Assembly (NCBI RefSeq): GCF_006151805.1
Contig: NZ_VDDA01000010.1
Span: forward strand, 62,001-126,000
Direction: 5' to 3'
DNA length: 64,000 nucleotides
Origin: Methylobacterium terricola
Lineage (GTDB): Bacteria > Pseudomonadota > Alphaproteobacteria > Rhizobiales > Beijerinckiaceae
Below, piece after piece: positions 34,153 to 43,533 of this stretch. A model generated the notes under the pieces. It made no database searches, had not been told where the DNA came from, and saw only the letters and a program-made list of their open reading frames with translations. Made by a program: the position numbers and the translations under genes. Positions within the stretch are counted from its first letter, which is position 1. Each line of letters begins with the position of its first letter.

Positions 34153-36039
34153 ATGGACCCGTCCTTCCTCGTCCTTCAGGCGCTGTCCGGGTTCGCCAGC
34201 GCCTCGTCGCAGTTCATCATCGCCTCCGGGCTGACGATCGTGTTCGGCGTCACCCGGATCGTGAACTTCGCCCACGGCTCGTTCTACATGCTGGGGGCGT
34301 ATCTCGCGGTCACGATCGTGCCGCGGCTGCTCGATGTGTCCTATTCCCCCGCCGCGTTCTTCCTCGGGGTCCTGCTCTCGGCCCTCCTCGTCGGGCTGAT
34401 CGGCGTCGCGGTCGAGGTGCTGCTGTTGCGCCGCATCTACCGGGTGCCCGAGCTGTTCCAGCTGCTCGCCACCTTCGGCGTGGTGCTGATCGTCGAGGAC
34501 CTGGTGCTCAAGGTCTGGGGGCCGGTCGACATCGCCGGACCGCGGGCGCCCTCCTTGCGCCACGGCGTCGAGATCCTGGGGCAGCGCTTTCCCGCCTACG
34601 AGCTGGTGCTGATCGCGGTCGGCCCGCTGGTGCTGGGACTCCTCTGGCTCCTGATGCACCGCACCCGCTTCGGCGTGCTGATCCGGGCCGCGACCCAGGA
34701 CCGCGAGATGGTCGGCGCGCTCGGCGTCAACCAGGCGCGGCTGTTCACCCTGACGCTGTTCCTCGGCGCGAGCCTGGCGGGGCTCGGCGGCGCGCTCCAG
34801 ATCCCGCGCCTCCCGGCCAACGCCCATATGGACCTCTCGGTCATCACCGACGCCTTCGTGGTCACGGTGATCGGCGGGATGGGCTCGGTGCCGGGCGCCT
34901 TCGTGGCCGCCCTGCTGATCGGCCAGCTCCAGGCCTTCGGCATCCTGATCTTCCCGAAGGTGACGCTGGTCCTGGTCTTCGCGCTCATGGCGGTGGTGCT
35001 GGTGGTCAAGCCCTGGGGCCTGTTCGGCCGGCCGGAAGCCGCGTCCGGCCGGGTGATGCCGCCGGAGGGCATCCCGGGATTGCGCCGCTTCCGTCCGGCG
35101 GAAACCGTGCTCGCCGGCCTCGCAGTGCTGGCGCTCCTGGCGGTGCCGCTCCTCGGCGACGCCTACAAGGTCAAGGTCGCGACCGAGATCCTGGTCTTCG
35201 CGCTGGCGGCCTTCTCGCTGCAATTCCTGGTCGGGGTCGGCGGCCTCGTGTCGTTCGGGCACGCGGCGTATTTCGGGCTCGGCGCCTACGCGGCCGGTCT
35301 GCTCGTCACCGGCCCGTTCAAGGCGCCGATGGAGCTGGCGCTGGTCGCCGCGCCCCTCGCCGCGGGGATCGGCGCGGCCCTGTTCGGCTTCTTCATCGTG
35401 CGGCTGTCGGGCATCTACCTCGCCATGCTGACGCTCGCCTTCGGGCAGATCGTCTACGCGATCTGCTTCCAGTGGGTCGAGGTGACGGGGGGCGACAACG
35501 GCGTCGTCGGGGTCTGGCCGTCGTCGTGGGCGTCCGGCCGCACGACCTACTTCTACCTCGTCGCCGCCCTGTCGCTCACCGCGATCGTCGCCCTGCGCCG
35601 AGTGATCTACGCGCCGTTCGGCTACACCTTGCGGGCGGCGCGCGACTCGGCCACCCGCGCCGAGGCGATCGGCCTCGACGTCCGCACCCATCGCTGGCTC
35701 GCCTTCACCCTGGCGGGCGCCGCGGCCGGGCTCGCCGGCGGGCTCTACGCCTTCATGAAGGGCTCGATCGACCCGACGCTCACCGGGATCCCGCTCTCGA
35801 TCGACTTCCTGGTGATGGTGCTGGTCGGCGGCATCCAGACCGTGATGGGGCCGCTCGTCGGCGCCGCCTTCTTCCACGCGCTGAAGGACGCGGTGATGCC
35901 GCTGACCGAGTTCTGGCGCCTGCTGCTGGGCTTGGCGATCATCGCGACCGTGCTGGCCTTCCCGCGCGGGCTCGCTGGCGCCGCCGAGTCCCTGCGCGGG
36001 CGCAAGGCGGGACTTGAGCCGGTGGAGGCCTCGGCATGA
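34153..36039 (+). CDS. Fused LivH-LivM branched-chain-type ABC permease
   Basis: 628 residues, twice the length of a single permease. Residues about 1-295 are LivH-like (SGLTIVFGVTRIVNFAHGSF, then VIGGMGSVPGAFVAALLIG), and about 310-628 are LivM-like (FLVGVGGLVSFGHAAYFGLG, then YTLRAARDSATRAEAIGLDV). The fusion supplies the whole transmembrane channel. Its stop overlaps the next ATG (ATGA). The ligand specificity lies with the binding protein upstream. Confidence 0.93.
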   Translation: MDPSFLVLQALSGFASASSQFIIASGLTIVFGVTRIVNFAHGSFYMLGAYLAVTIVPRLLDVSYSPAAFFLGVLLSALLVGLIGVAVEVLLLRRIYRVPELFQLLATFGVVLIVEDLVLKVWGPVDIAGPRAPSLRHGVEILGQRFPAYELVLIAVGPLVLGLLWLLMHRTRFGVLIRAATQDREMVGALGVNQARLFTLTLFLGASLAGLGGALQIPRLPANAHMDLSVITDAFVVTVIGGMGSVPGAFVAALLIGQLQAFGILIFPKVTLVLVFALMAVVLVVKPWGLFGRPEAASGRVMPPEGIPGLRRFRPAETVLAGLAVLALLAVPLLGDAYKVKVATEILVFALAAFSLQFLVGVGGLVSFGHAAYFGLGAYAAGLLVTGPFKAPMELALVAAPLAAGIGAALFGFFIVRLSGIYLAMLTLAFGQIVYAICFQWVEVTGGDNGVVGVWPSSWASGRTTYFYLVAALSLTAIVALRRVIYAPFGYTLRAARDSATRAEAIGLDVRTHRWLAFTLAGAAAGLAGGLYAFMKGSIDPTLTGIPLSIDFLVMVLVGGIQTVMGPLVGAAFFHALKDAVMPLTEFWRLLLGLAIIATVLAFPRGLAGAAESLRGRKAGLEPVEASA

Positions 36040-36818
36040 CGCTGCTCGTCGTCGAGGGACTGACCAAGCGCTTCGGCGGCGTCGCCGCCGCCAAGGACGT
36101 GTCGTTCACGCTGGACGCCGGCGAGATGCTGGCGATCATCGGGCCGAACGGCGCCGGCAAGTCCACCACCTTCAACATGGTGGGCGGCCAGCTCAAGCCC
36201 GATTCCGGCACCATCGCCCTCGACGGGCGCTCCATCGCCGGCCTGCCGGCGCGCGCGATCTGGAAGGCGGGCGTCGGGCGCACCTTCCAGGTCGCCCAGA
36301 CCTTCGTGTCGATGACGGTGGCCGAGAACGTCCAGATGGCGCTGCTCTCCCATCACGGCCGCAGCCGCAGCCTGTTCCGCGACGCCCGCGCCCTCCATCG
36401 CGACGAGGCCCTCGGCCTCCTCGCCGGGGTCGGGATGCGCCAGGACGCCGAGCGGTCGGTCTCGGAACTGGCCTATGGCGACGTGAAGCGGGTGGAGCTA
36501 GCGGTGGCTCTCGCCTCGCGCCCGAAGCTCCTGCTGATGGACGAGCCCACCGCCGGCATGGCACCGCGGGAGCGTTCGGGGCTGATGGCGCTCACCGCCG
36601 AGGTGGCGCGGACGAACCGCATCGGGGTCCTCTACACCGAGCACGACATGGAAGCGGTGTTCGCCCATGCCGACCGGGTGCTGGTGCTGGTGCGCGGCGA
36701 GATCATCGCCGCCGGCACGCCGGAGGAGATCCGCGCCAACCCGCGGGTGAAGCAGGTCTATCTCGGCGAGGCCGGCACCGAGGCGGCGATGCGCGCCCGC
36801 CGGAAGGCGGTGGCGTGA
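36036..36818 (+). CDS. Branched-chain-type ABC transporter ATP-binding protein (LivG type)
   Basis: 260 residues. Walker A is GPNGAGKST, the signature-like helix is VSELAYGDVKRVELAVAL, Walker B is LLLMDEPTAGMAP, and the switch histidine is in YTEHDMEAVF. The LivG-specific Q-loop region is GRTFQVAQTFVSMTV. It overlaps the permease gene by ATGA and the LivF-type gene by TGATG, so the ABC proteins are translationally coupled. Confidence 0.93.
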   Translation: MTLLVVEGLTKRFGGVAAAKDVSFTLDAGEMLAIIGPNGAGKSTTFNMVGGQLKPDSGTIALDGRSIAGLPARAIWKAGVGRTFQVAQTFVSMTVAENVQMALLSHHGRSRSLFRDARALHRDEALGLLAGVGMRQDAERSVSELAYGDVKRVELAVALASRPKLLLMDEPTAGMAPRERSGLMALTAEVARTNRIGVLYTEHDMEAVFAHADRVLVLVRGEIIAAGTPEEIRANPRVKQVYLGEAGTEAAMRARRKAVA

Positions 36819-37543
36819 TGCCGAAATCCTTCGACACACCGCTCCTCGACGTCTCGGGCCTCACGGCGGCCTATGGCCGGGCCCAGGTGCTGTTCGGCGT
36901 CACCCTGACGCTCCGGCCCGGCGAGGTCGTGGCCCTGATGGGCCGCAACGGCGCCGGCAAGTCGACGACGCTCAAGGCGATCATGGGCGTGCTGCCGCCG
37001 ACCGGCGGCACGGTCTGGTTCGAGGGCCAAGCGGTGACCGGGTGGGAGCCGTTCCGCGTCGCCCGCCGCGGCCTCGGCTACGTCCCGGAGGAACGGCGCA
37101 TCTTCACCGACCTCACGGTAATGGAGAACCTCGAGGTCGGCCGCAAGGTGCCGGCGGACGGGCGCCCGGCGTGGACGCCCGATACGCTGTTCTCGATCTT
37201 CCCCAACCTCGCCGAGATGCGCACCCGCCGCGCCGCCGCGATGTCGGGCGGCGAGCAGCAGATGCTCACCATCGCCCGCACGCTCATGGGCAACCCGCAC
37301 GCGGTGCTGCTCGACGAGCCGTCGGAGGGCCTCGCCCCGGTCATCGTCGAGCAGATGGCCGACGCGGTGCTTCGGATGAAGCGCGAGGGCATCGCGGTCC
37401 TGCTCTCGGAGCAGAATCTGAGCTTCGCCGGCGCGGTCTCGGACCGGGCCTACGTGATCGAGAAAGGCGCGATCCACTTCGAGGGCACGATGGCGGCGCT
37501 CGAGGCGGACGAGGCGGTGCGGGAGGCGTACCTGACGGTGTGA
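36818..37543 (+). CDS. Branched-chain-type ABC transporter ATP-binding protein (LivF type)
   Basis: 241 residues from ATG 36818. Walker A is GRNGAGKST, the signature MSGGEQQMLTIARTL, and Walker B VLLDEPSEGLAPV, with the LivF feature YVPEERRIFTDLTVMENL. It pairs with the LivG-type ATPase. The gene is followed by a MITE-like repeat that separates it from the hydantoinase genes. Confidence 0.93.
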   Translation: MPKSFDTPLLDVSGLTAAYGRAQVLFGVTLTLRPGEVVALMGRNGAGKSTTLKAIMGVLPPTGGTVWFEGQAVTGWEPFRVARRGLGYVPEERRIFTDLTVMENLEVGRKVPADGRPAWTPDTLFSIFPNLAEMRTRRAAAMSGGEQQMLTIARTLMGNPHAVLLDEPSEGLAPVIVEQMADAVLRMKREGIAVLLSEQNLSFAGAVSDRAYVIEKGAIHFEGTMAALEADEAVREAYLTV

Positions 37544-37568
37544 GAGGCAGACCCCGAGAATGGCGCGG

Positions 37569-37726
37569 GATCCCCTCTCCCGTGTGGGAGAGGGGTAGGG
37601 GTGAGGGTGGCGACGGTGCCGCAAGAAGACTGCACTGTTCCGCTGCCAGCACAACGTTACGAGCCTGACTCAGGACCGTAGCACCCTCACCCCCGGCCCC
37701 TCTCCCACATGGGAGAGGGGGGGATC
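37569..37726. mobile_element. MITE-like element with nested hairpins
   Basis: It begins and ends with GATC. The left arm (37569-37609) and the right arm (37681-37726) are about 41-46 nt imperfect inverted repeats. Each contains its own perfect hairpin: CCCCTCTCCC/GGGAGAGGGG at 37572-37595 and 37697-37720. The 70-nt middle has no gene. The motif with 'ggggtgagggtg' is a widespread intergenic repeat in proteobacteria. It may also stop transcription from livF. Confidence 0.7.
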
Positions 37727-37771
37727 GCGCCGACCTCTCAACGGGAGCGGTGGCACGATGATGGTAGACAA

Positions 37772-37790
37772 GGCCGGCCCACAGCCGGCC
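37772..37790. promoter_or_regulatory. Small inverted repeat before hyuA
   Basis: GGCCGGC at 37772-37778 and GCCGGCC at 37784-37790 pair perfectly over 5 nt. It lies just upstream of the shared operator and could be a hairpin or a protein site. Confidence 0.4.
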
Positions 37791-37800
37791 ACCAACGAGA

Positions 37801-37818
37801 CCGTTCGTAGACGAATGA
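37801..37818. promoter_or_regulatory. Palindromic operator, copy 2 of shared motif
   Basis: CCGTTCGTAGACGAATGA matches the site at 32807-32824 at 15 of 18 positions and keeps the core TTCGTAGACGAA. It ends 12 nt before the GTG of hyuA. The same regulator, plausibly the MarR encoded at 43048, is likely to control the ABC and hyu operons. Confidence 0.7.
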
Positions 37819-37830
37819 TCGAGGTGTGAC

Positions 37831-39867
37831 GTGAGACGCGTGGCAGGCATCGATGTCGGCGGCACCTTCACCGACCTTCTCCTGACGGAGGCGGATACAT
37901 CCGGCGTGCGGGTACGCCTCGCCAAGGTGCCGACCACGATCCGCAACCAGGCCGAGGGCGTGCTCGGGGCAATCGCTGCCGCCGAGGTGGCGCCGGCCGA
38001 TCTCGATCTCGTCATTCACGGCACCACCGCCACCACCAACGCGGTGCTGGAGCGCATGACCGCCAAGGTCGGGCTGATCACGACGGAGGGCTTCCGCGAC
38101 GTCCTCGAACTCGGGCGCCGCACCCGGCCGAAGCCCTACGGCCTGTTCGGCACCTTCGAGCCGCTGATCCCGCGCGAGTGGCGCCGCGAGGTGCCCGAGC
38201 GCGTCATGGCCGACGGCGCGGTGCGCACCCCCCTCGACGAGGACGCGGTCGCTCACGCCGTCCGTGCCCTGCTGGCGGAGGGCTGCGAGGCCCTGGTGAT
38301 CCACTTCCTGCACGCCTACGCCAACCCGGAGCACGAGTTGCGCGCCGGCGCCATCGCCCGCGCGCTCTGGCCGAATTCCTACGTCACCCTCGGCCACGCC
38401 CTCCTGTCCGAGTTCCGCGAGTACGAGCGCGGCACCACCGCTTCGGTCAACGCTGCGGTGCAGCCGATCCTCGACCGCTACATCCGCCGCCTCCAGGACG
38501 AGCTGCGCGCCAAGGGCTTTGCCCGCGACCTCCTGGTGATGAACGGCAATGGCGGCACCGTGCCGGCGGGCCTCGTCGTCGAGGCGGCGGCCAAGACCGT
38601 GATGTCGGGCCCCGCCTCCGGGGTGATGGCCGCCGCCGCCACCCTCGCCCAGTCGGGCCTCACCAACGCCATCACCTACGACATGGGCGGGACCTCGACC
38701 GACGTGGCGCTGATCGCCGGCGGCGTGCCGGAGGTCTCGGCGGAACTCACCATCGATTACGGGCTGCCGATCCACCTGCCGATGGTCGACGTGCACACGG
38801 TCGGGGCCGGCGGCGGCTCGATCGCCTCGGTCGACCGGGCCGGGATGCTACGGGTCGGCCCCGAGAGCGCCGGCTCCGAGCCCGGCCCGATCGGCTACGG
38901 CCGCGGCGGCACGCGGCCGACCATCACCGACGCCAACCTGGTGCTCGGCCGCCTCGATCCGGCCCGGCTCACCGCGGTGCGGGCGGGCGTCTCCCTCGAC
39001 ACGATCCGCGCGGCCTTCGCCCGCGACCTCGCCGGCCCGCTCGGCATGAGCGTCGAGGCGGCGGCCGAGGCGGTGATCCGGCTCGGCAACGTGCACATGA
39101 CCGGGGCGATCCGCATGGTGTCGCTGTCGCGCGGCTACGACCCGCGCGAGTTCGTGCTGTTCGCCTTCGGCGGCGCCGGCCCGCTCCACGCCGTGGCGCT
39201 CGCCCGCGAGCTCGGCATCCCGGAGGTGCTGGTGCCGGCTAGGCCCGGCCTCACCAACGCGCTCGGCTGCCTCGTCGCGGATCTCCGCCAGGACCGGGTC
39301 CGCACCCTCAACCGGCCCCTCGACGGGCTCGACATGGCGGATCTCCGCGCCGTGCTGGAGGAGCAGGCGGCGGATGCGCTGGCGATGGTGGCCGAGGAGC
39401 AGGCCGAGATCGAGGAGACCGCGGTCACCTACGGCGCCGACATGCAGTTCCGCGGCCAGACCCACCTGATCCGCGTCGCCCTGCCCTCCCCGGACATCGA
39501 CCGCGCGACGCTTCAGGAGCTGTTCGAGGCCGCCTATTTCCGCCGCTTCCAGGTCCGGCTGCCGGAGATCCGGGCGGTGCTGGTCAACCTCGTCACCTCG
39601 GTGATCGGGCGGCGCAAGCCGTTCCCGCTCGCCGCGCTCATCGACGAGGCAGGGCGCACCGACCTCGCCGGCGCCCGCCTCGGCACGCGGCCGGTCTATG
39701 CCGGCGGCGCCTGGCACGAGGCGGCGATCTATGCCCGCGAGGCGCTGCCGCTCGGCGCAGAGATTTCCGGGCCGGCGGTGATCCAGCAGATCGACGCCAC
39801 CACGGTGATCGAGCCCGGCGCCGTGGCCCGGGTCGATGCCATCGGCAATTTGAGGATCCGCGTATGA
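37831..39867 (+). CDS. hyuA: Hydantoinase/oxoprolinase family protein, HyuA subunit
   Basis: 678 residues from GTG 37831. The N-terminal ATPase-like motif is VAGIDVGGTFTDLLL, followed by HGTTATTNAVLERM, YDMGGTSTDVALI, VGAGGGSIASVD and FAFGGAGPLHAVALA. This is the A subunit of ATP-dependent hydantoinase/5-oxoprolinase enzymes, which open cyclic amide rings with ATP hydrolysis. It overlaps the HyuB gene by ATGA. The substrate is unknown. Confidence 0.93.
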   Translation: MRRVAGIDVGGTFTDLLLTEADTSGVRVRLAKVPTTIRNQAEGVLGAIAAAEVAPADLDLVIHGTTATTNAVLERMTAKVGLITTEGFRDVLELGRRTRPKPYGLFGTFEPLIPREWRREVPERVMADGAVRTPLDEDAVAHAVRALLAEGCEALVIHFLHAYANPEHELRAGAIARALWPNSYVTLGHALLSEFREYERGTTASVNAAVQPILDRYIRRLQDELRAKGFARDLLVMNGNGGTVPAGLVVEAAAKTVMSGPASGVMAAAATLAQSGLTNAITYDMGGTSTDVALIAGGVPEVSAELTIDYGLPIHLPMVDVHTVGAGGGSIASVDRAGMLRVGPESAGSEPGPIGYGRGGTRPTITDANLVLGRLDPARLTAVRAGVSLDTIRAAFARDLAGPLGMSVEAAAEAVIRLGNVHMTGAIRMVSLSRGYDPREFVLFAFGGAGPLHAVALARELGIPEVLVPARPGLTNALGCLVADLRQDRVRTLNRPLDGLDMADLRAVLEEQAADALAMVAEEQAEIEETAVTYGADMQFRGQTHLIRVALPSPDIDRATLQELFEAAYFRRFQVRLPEIRAVLVNLVTSVIGRRKPFPLAALIDEAGRTDLAGARLGTRPVYAGGAWHEAAIYAREALPLGAEISGPAVIQQIDATTVIEPGAVARVDAIGNLRIRV

Positions 39868-41552
39868 GTCAGCTCGACGCCCTCACCCTGGCGGTGATCC
39901 AGGCCGGGTTGCAGCAGGTCTGCAACGAGATGGACATCGCCTTCTCGCGCTCCGCCTTCTCGCCGGTCATCGCCGAGGCTGACGACCGCTCGGACGGGAT
40001 CTACGACCGCGACACCGGCGCGCTGATCTCGCAGGGCGAGTTCGGCCTGCCGGTCTTCGTCGGCACGATGCAGTATTCGACCGGCGAGCTGATCCGGCTG
40101 ATCCGCGAGGGCCGGGTCGGGGCGCCGGAGCCCGGCGACATCTACATCGTCAACGATCCCTATCTCGGCGGCACGCACCTGATGGACGTGCGCTTCGTGC
40201 GCCCAATCTTCGTCGAGGGCACGTTGTTCTGCTGGCTGCAGAATACCGGCCACTGGCCGGATATCGGCGGCATGGTGCCGGGCGGCTTCTCAGCCCACGC
40301 GACGGAGGTCGAGCAGGAGGGATTGCGCCTGCCGCCGGTCAAGCTGTTCAAGCGCGGCACGATGGATCCGGAGATCTTCTCGATCATCGCCTCGAACATC
40401 CGCGTCGCCGACCAGCGCATCGGCGACATCAAGGCGCAAGCCGCGGCGCTGATGGTCGGCGAGACCCGGCTGAACGACCTCCTGACGAAGTATGGCCGCG
40501 AGACATTGGACGCCGCGATCCGGGAGATCCGCGCCCGCTCGGCCGAGCGGATGCGGGCCGAGATCCGCCAGATCCCGGATGGCACCTACGCATCCGAAGC
40601 CTTCGTCGATTCCGACGGCGTCGTGAACGTGCCGCTGCGCATCGCGCTCAAGGTCACCAAGACCGGCGATCACCTCACCTTCGACTTCTCGGGCTCGTCG
40701 CCACCCTGCCGCGGCCCGATGAACTCGGTGGTGGCGACGACCTATTCCTCGGTCTACCTCGCGGTGAAGCACGTCTTCCCGGACGTGCCGATCAATGCGG
40801 GCACCTTCGAGCCGCTGACGATCATCCGCCCCGAGGGCACCTTCCTCGATGCGCGCTATCCCCGTCCTGTCTCGGGCTGCGCGGCGGAGGTGAGCCAGCG
40901 CATCGCCGAGGCGGTGTTCCTGGCCCTCGTCCAGGCGATCCCCGAGCGCGTCACGGCGGCGCCCGCCGGCACCTCGGGCAATTTCGCGCTCGGCGGCTTC
41001 GACCCGGTCAAGAACGCCCCTTACGTGATGTACCAGATCACCGGCGGCGGCTACGGCGGCAATGCCGGCCACGATGGCCTGTCGAACGGCTGCTCGACCA
41101 TCGGCATCTCGAAGACCGCGCCGGTCGAGGTGATGGAGCAGTATTATCCGGTGCTGTTCCGCCGCTTCGCGCTCCGCGAGGGATCGGGCGGAGCCGGCGC
41201 CCATCGCGGCGGCTTCGGCGTCCATTACGAGGTGGAGTTGCTGCGCGGCGAGGCCCGGGCCTCGTTCGTGATGGATCACGGCCGGTTCGGGCCGCCGGGG
41301 GTGCTCGGCGGCGGCGATGGGGCGCCGAACGTGGTGCGCATCCACCGCGGGGGCGAGACGATCACCCCGCTCCACCTGTCGAAGGACCAGAACATCGCCA
41401 TCCAGGCCGGCGACCGGGTCGAGGTGATGACCCCGGGCGGCGGCGGCTACGGCGCACCTCAGACCCGTGACCCCGCCCTCGTCGCCCGCGACCGGCGCCG
41501 GGGCTATTATCGGGCGGACGAGGCCGAGACCTTGTGGGGGACCCAGCCATGA
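39864..41552 (+). CDS. hyuB: Hydantoinase/oxoprolinase family protein, HyuB subunit
   Basis: 562 residues. Family motifs include FSRSAFSPVIAEADDRSDGI, NDPYLGGTHLMDV, HWPDIGGMVPGGFS and the glycine-rich end VMTPGGGGYGAP. It is the B subunit that forms the ring-opening enzyme with HyuA. Its stop overlaps the ATG of the next gene by ATGA, so a third enzyme is coupled to it. Confidence 0.93.
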   Translation: MSQLDALTLAVIQAGLQQVCNEMDIAFSRSAFSPVIAEADDRSDGIYDRDTGALISQGEFGLPVFVGTMQYSTGELIRLIREGRVGAPEPGDIYIVNDPYLGGTHLMDVRFVRPIFVEGTLFCWLQNTGHWPDIGGMVPGGFSAHATEVEQEGLRLPPVKLFKRGTMDPEIFSIIASNIRVADQRIGDIKAQAAALMVGETRLNDLLTKYGRETLDAAIREIRARSAERMRAEIRQIPDGTYASEAFVDSDGVVNVPLRIALKVTKTGDHLTFDFSGSSPPCRGPMNSVVATTYSSVYLAVKHVFPDVPINAGTFEPLTIIRPEGTFLDARYPRPVSGCAAEVSQRIAEAVFLALVQAIPERVTAAPAGTSGNFALGGFDPVKNAPYVMYQITGGGYGGNAGHDGLSNGCSTIGISKTAPVEVMEQYYPVLFRRFALREGSGGAGAHRGGFGVHYEVELLRGEARASFVMDHGRFGPPGVLGGGDGAPNVVRIHRGGETITPLHLSKDQNIAIQAGDRVEVMTPGGGGYGAPQTRDPALVARDRRRGYYRADEAETLWGTQP

Positions 41553-43051
41553 GCGCCGAGAGCCTGAGCACGGAAGCGCGCTCGAAGAAATTCGGCGCGC
41601 AGGAAGCCGACGGCATCGTGCGCTGCGATGCCTGCCCGGTCCTGTGCCGGATCCGCCCCGGGCGGTCCGGCGCCTGCTCGCGCTACGCCAACGAGAACGG
41701 CCACCTGGTCCGCACCGATCCTGTCGTGCTGCTGCACGATGCGGCGGAATCCGGCCGGAGACTGGTGCCGTTCGGGGCGGCGGAGTGGGACGGGCGGGTA
41801 CTCGATCCCTCGCGCACCTTCGTCACCGGCATCGGCGCCGGCACCACCTATCCGGATTACAAGCCCGCCCCGTTCATCGTGGCGAGCGAGCACGAGGGCG
41901 TCGAGACCGTCACGGTCGTGACCGAGGGCATCTTCAGCTATTGCGGCGTGAAGGTGAAGATCGACACCGACCGTCATCTCGGCCCCGAGCGGGCGGCGAT
42001 CCGGGTCAACGGCGAGGAGGTCGGCCACGTCACCACCGCCGAGTACGGCTCGCAGATGCTGTCGGTCGGCGGCGTGCGCCACCTCACCGGCGGCTCGAAG
42101 AAGGAGGGCAGCGTCACCTGCGACACGCTGCTCCGCCTCTGCTCCGGCGACGCCGTCACGATGACGATCGAGGGCGGCCACGAGGTCGTGGTCCAGGCCG
42201 GCCACGCCCCGATCGTGGACGGCATCCCCGAGCAGCGCATGCGCGTCGGCTGCGGCTCGGCGACGGTCGGCATCTTCGCCCGGCAATGGCTCGGCCATGC
42301 CGACGAGGTGATCGTCGTCGACGACCACATCACCGGCGTGCTCACCGAGCACCAGGCCGGCAAGGTCCTCGGCATGCGCCCGGCCGGCATCCGGGTTCGG
42401 GGCCGGCGCTCGACGCCGGGGCGCTACTTCCAGGTCGCCAATCCGGGGGTGGGCTGGGGCGGCACCGACATCGCCGATCCGCTCGGCATCATCCAGGCGA
42501 TCGACCCCGCCACCGCCTGGCCGGGCCTTCGCCTCCTCATGACCTCGACCACCGGCGAGCACGCCCTCTGGCTCGTCCTCGACGACGACCTGAAGCCGGT
42601 CCCGGCGGCGATGCCGGCCCCGGTGGGTGCGGTGGTCGACCGCATCGGCGAGAATTGCGAGCCCTCGCTCTGCACGGTCCTGTTCATGGCCGGCGCCGGC
42701 GGCTCCTTGCGGGCCGGGGTCACCGAGAACCCGGTGCTGCTCACCCGCTCGGTCGCCGCCGGGGAGACGAAGGTGACGATGGGCGGCGCACCGGTGACGG
42801 TCTGGCCCGGCGGCGGCATCACGGTGATGGCCGACGTGACGCGCCTGCCGCGGAACGCCTTCGGGTCGGTGCCGACTCCGGCGATCGTCGCGCCGATGGA
42901 ATTCACCCTGCCGCGCGACCTCTATGCCCGCCTCGGAGGGCATGACAGCGACGTGGTGACGATGTCCGACATCCTGCGCGAGGTCGGCCCGACCGCCCGG
43001 ATCGACGGGTGGAACCCCGACCATCCCTGGCCGCCCGGTGAGGTCGCATGA
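41549..43051 (+). CDS. 6-hydroxynicotinate reductase-like iron-sulfur protein
   Basis: 500 residues from ATG 41549. The N terminus has a four-cysteine cluster (RCDACPVLCRIRPG, then GACSRYANENG) fitting a [4Fe-4S] site. The rest is a long domain of repeated glycine- and beta-rich segments (TGIGAGTTYPDYKPAPFIVA, GGVRHLTGGSKKEGSVT). Proteins of this kind are annotated 6-hydroxynicotinate reductase after the Eubacterium barkeri enzyme. That substrate is not proved here, but reduction of an N-heterocyclic ring before HyuAB opening is plausible. Confidence 0.75.
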   Translation: MSAESLSTEARSKKFGAQEADGIVRCDACPVLCRIRPGRSGACSRYANENGHLVRTDPVVLLHDAAESGRRLVPFGAAEWDGRVLDPSRTFVTGIGAGTTYPDYKPAPFIVASEHEGVETVTVVTEGIFSYCGVKVKIDTDRHLGPERAAIRVNGEEVGHVTTAEYGSQMLSVGGVRHLTGGSKKEGSVTCDTLLRLCSGDAVTMTIEGGHEVVVQAGHAPIVDGIPEQRMRVGCGSATVGIFARQWLGHADEVIVVDDHITGVLTEHQAGKVLGMRPAGIRVRGRRSTPGRYFQVANPGVGWGGTDIADPLGIIQAIDPATAWPGLRLLMTSTTGEHALWLVLDDDLKPVPAAMPAPVGAVVDRIGENCEPSLCTVLFMAGAGGSLRAGVTENPVLLTRSVAAGETKVTMGGAPVTVWPGGGITVMADVTRLPRNAFGSVPTPAIVAPMEFTLPRDLYARLGGHDSDVVTMSDILREVGPTARIDGWNPDHPWPPGEVA

Positions 43052-43530
43052 ACGCTCCGCGCGCGACGCCCGCACCCCTGCCCGACCCCGAGCCGGAGGT
43101 CGATGCCGAGGCGATCCGCACCTACCGGGTCGAGGACCAGATCGGCTACCTGGTCCGGCGGGCGCACCAGCGCGCCTCCTCGATCTTCGAGGCGGTGATG
43201 CGGGACTTTTCCGTCACGCCGGTGCAGTTCGCCGTGTTGTGCAAGCTGCACGACCTCGGGCCGACCTCGCAGAACCAGGTCGGACGGCTGGTCGGCGTCG
43301 ATCCGGCGACGATGTTCGGCGTCGCCCGGCGGCTGACCTCCCGCGGCCTCATCCGCCCGACCGCCGACGACACCGACGCCCGCCTCGTCCTGCTGGCGCT
43401 GACCGACATCGGGTTCGGGGTGATCGAGGCGATGAAGAACCGTGGGCCCGAGGTGACGGCCCGCACCCTGGCGCCCCTCACGCCGGCGGAGGCCGACATG
43501 CTGGTCCGCCTCATCGGCAGGCTCGGCTGA
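43048..43530 (+). CDS. MarR family transcriptional regulator
   Basis: 160 residues. The winged helix-turn-helix is clear: FSVTPVQFAVLCKLHDLGPT, NQVGRLVGVDPATMFGVARR and DDTDARLVLLALTDIG. It overlaps the reductase-like gene by ATGA and sits inside the catabolic operon. The palindromes at 32807 and 37801 are good candidates for its binding sites, with the ring compound or a product as ligand. Confidence 0.9.
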   Translation: MNAPRATPAPLPDPEPEVDAEAIRTYRVEDQIGYLVRRAHQRASSIFEAVMRDFSVTPVQFAVLCKLHDLGPTSQNQVGRLVGVDPATMFGVARRLTSRGLIRPTADDTDARLVLLALTDIGFGVIEAMKNRGPEVTARTLAPLTPAEADMLVRLIGRLG

Positions 43531-43533
43531 GCC

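Noticed and set aside
37569..37726. CRISPR-like repeat array
   Set aside because: The repeated hairpin occurs only twice, in inverted orientation, with no spacers of uniform length and no cas genes.
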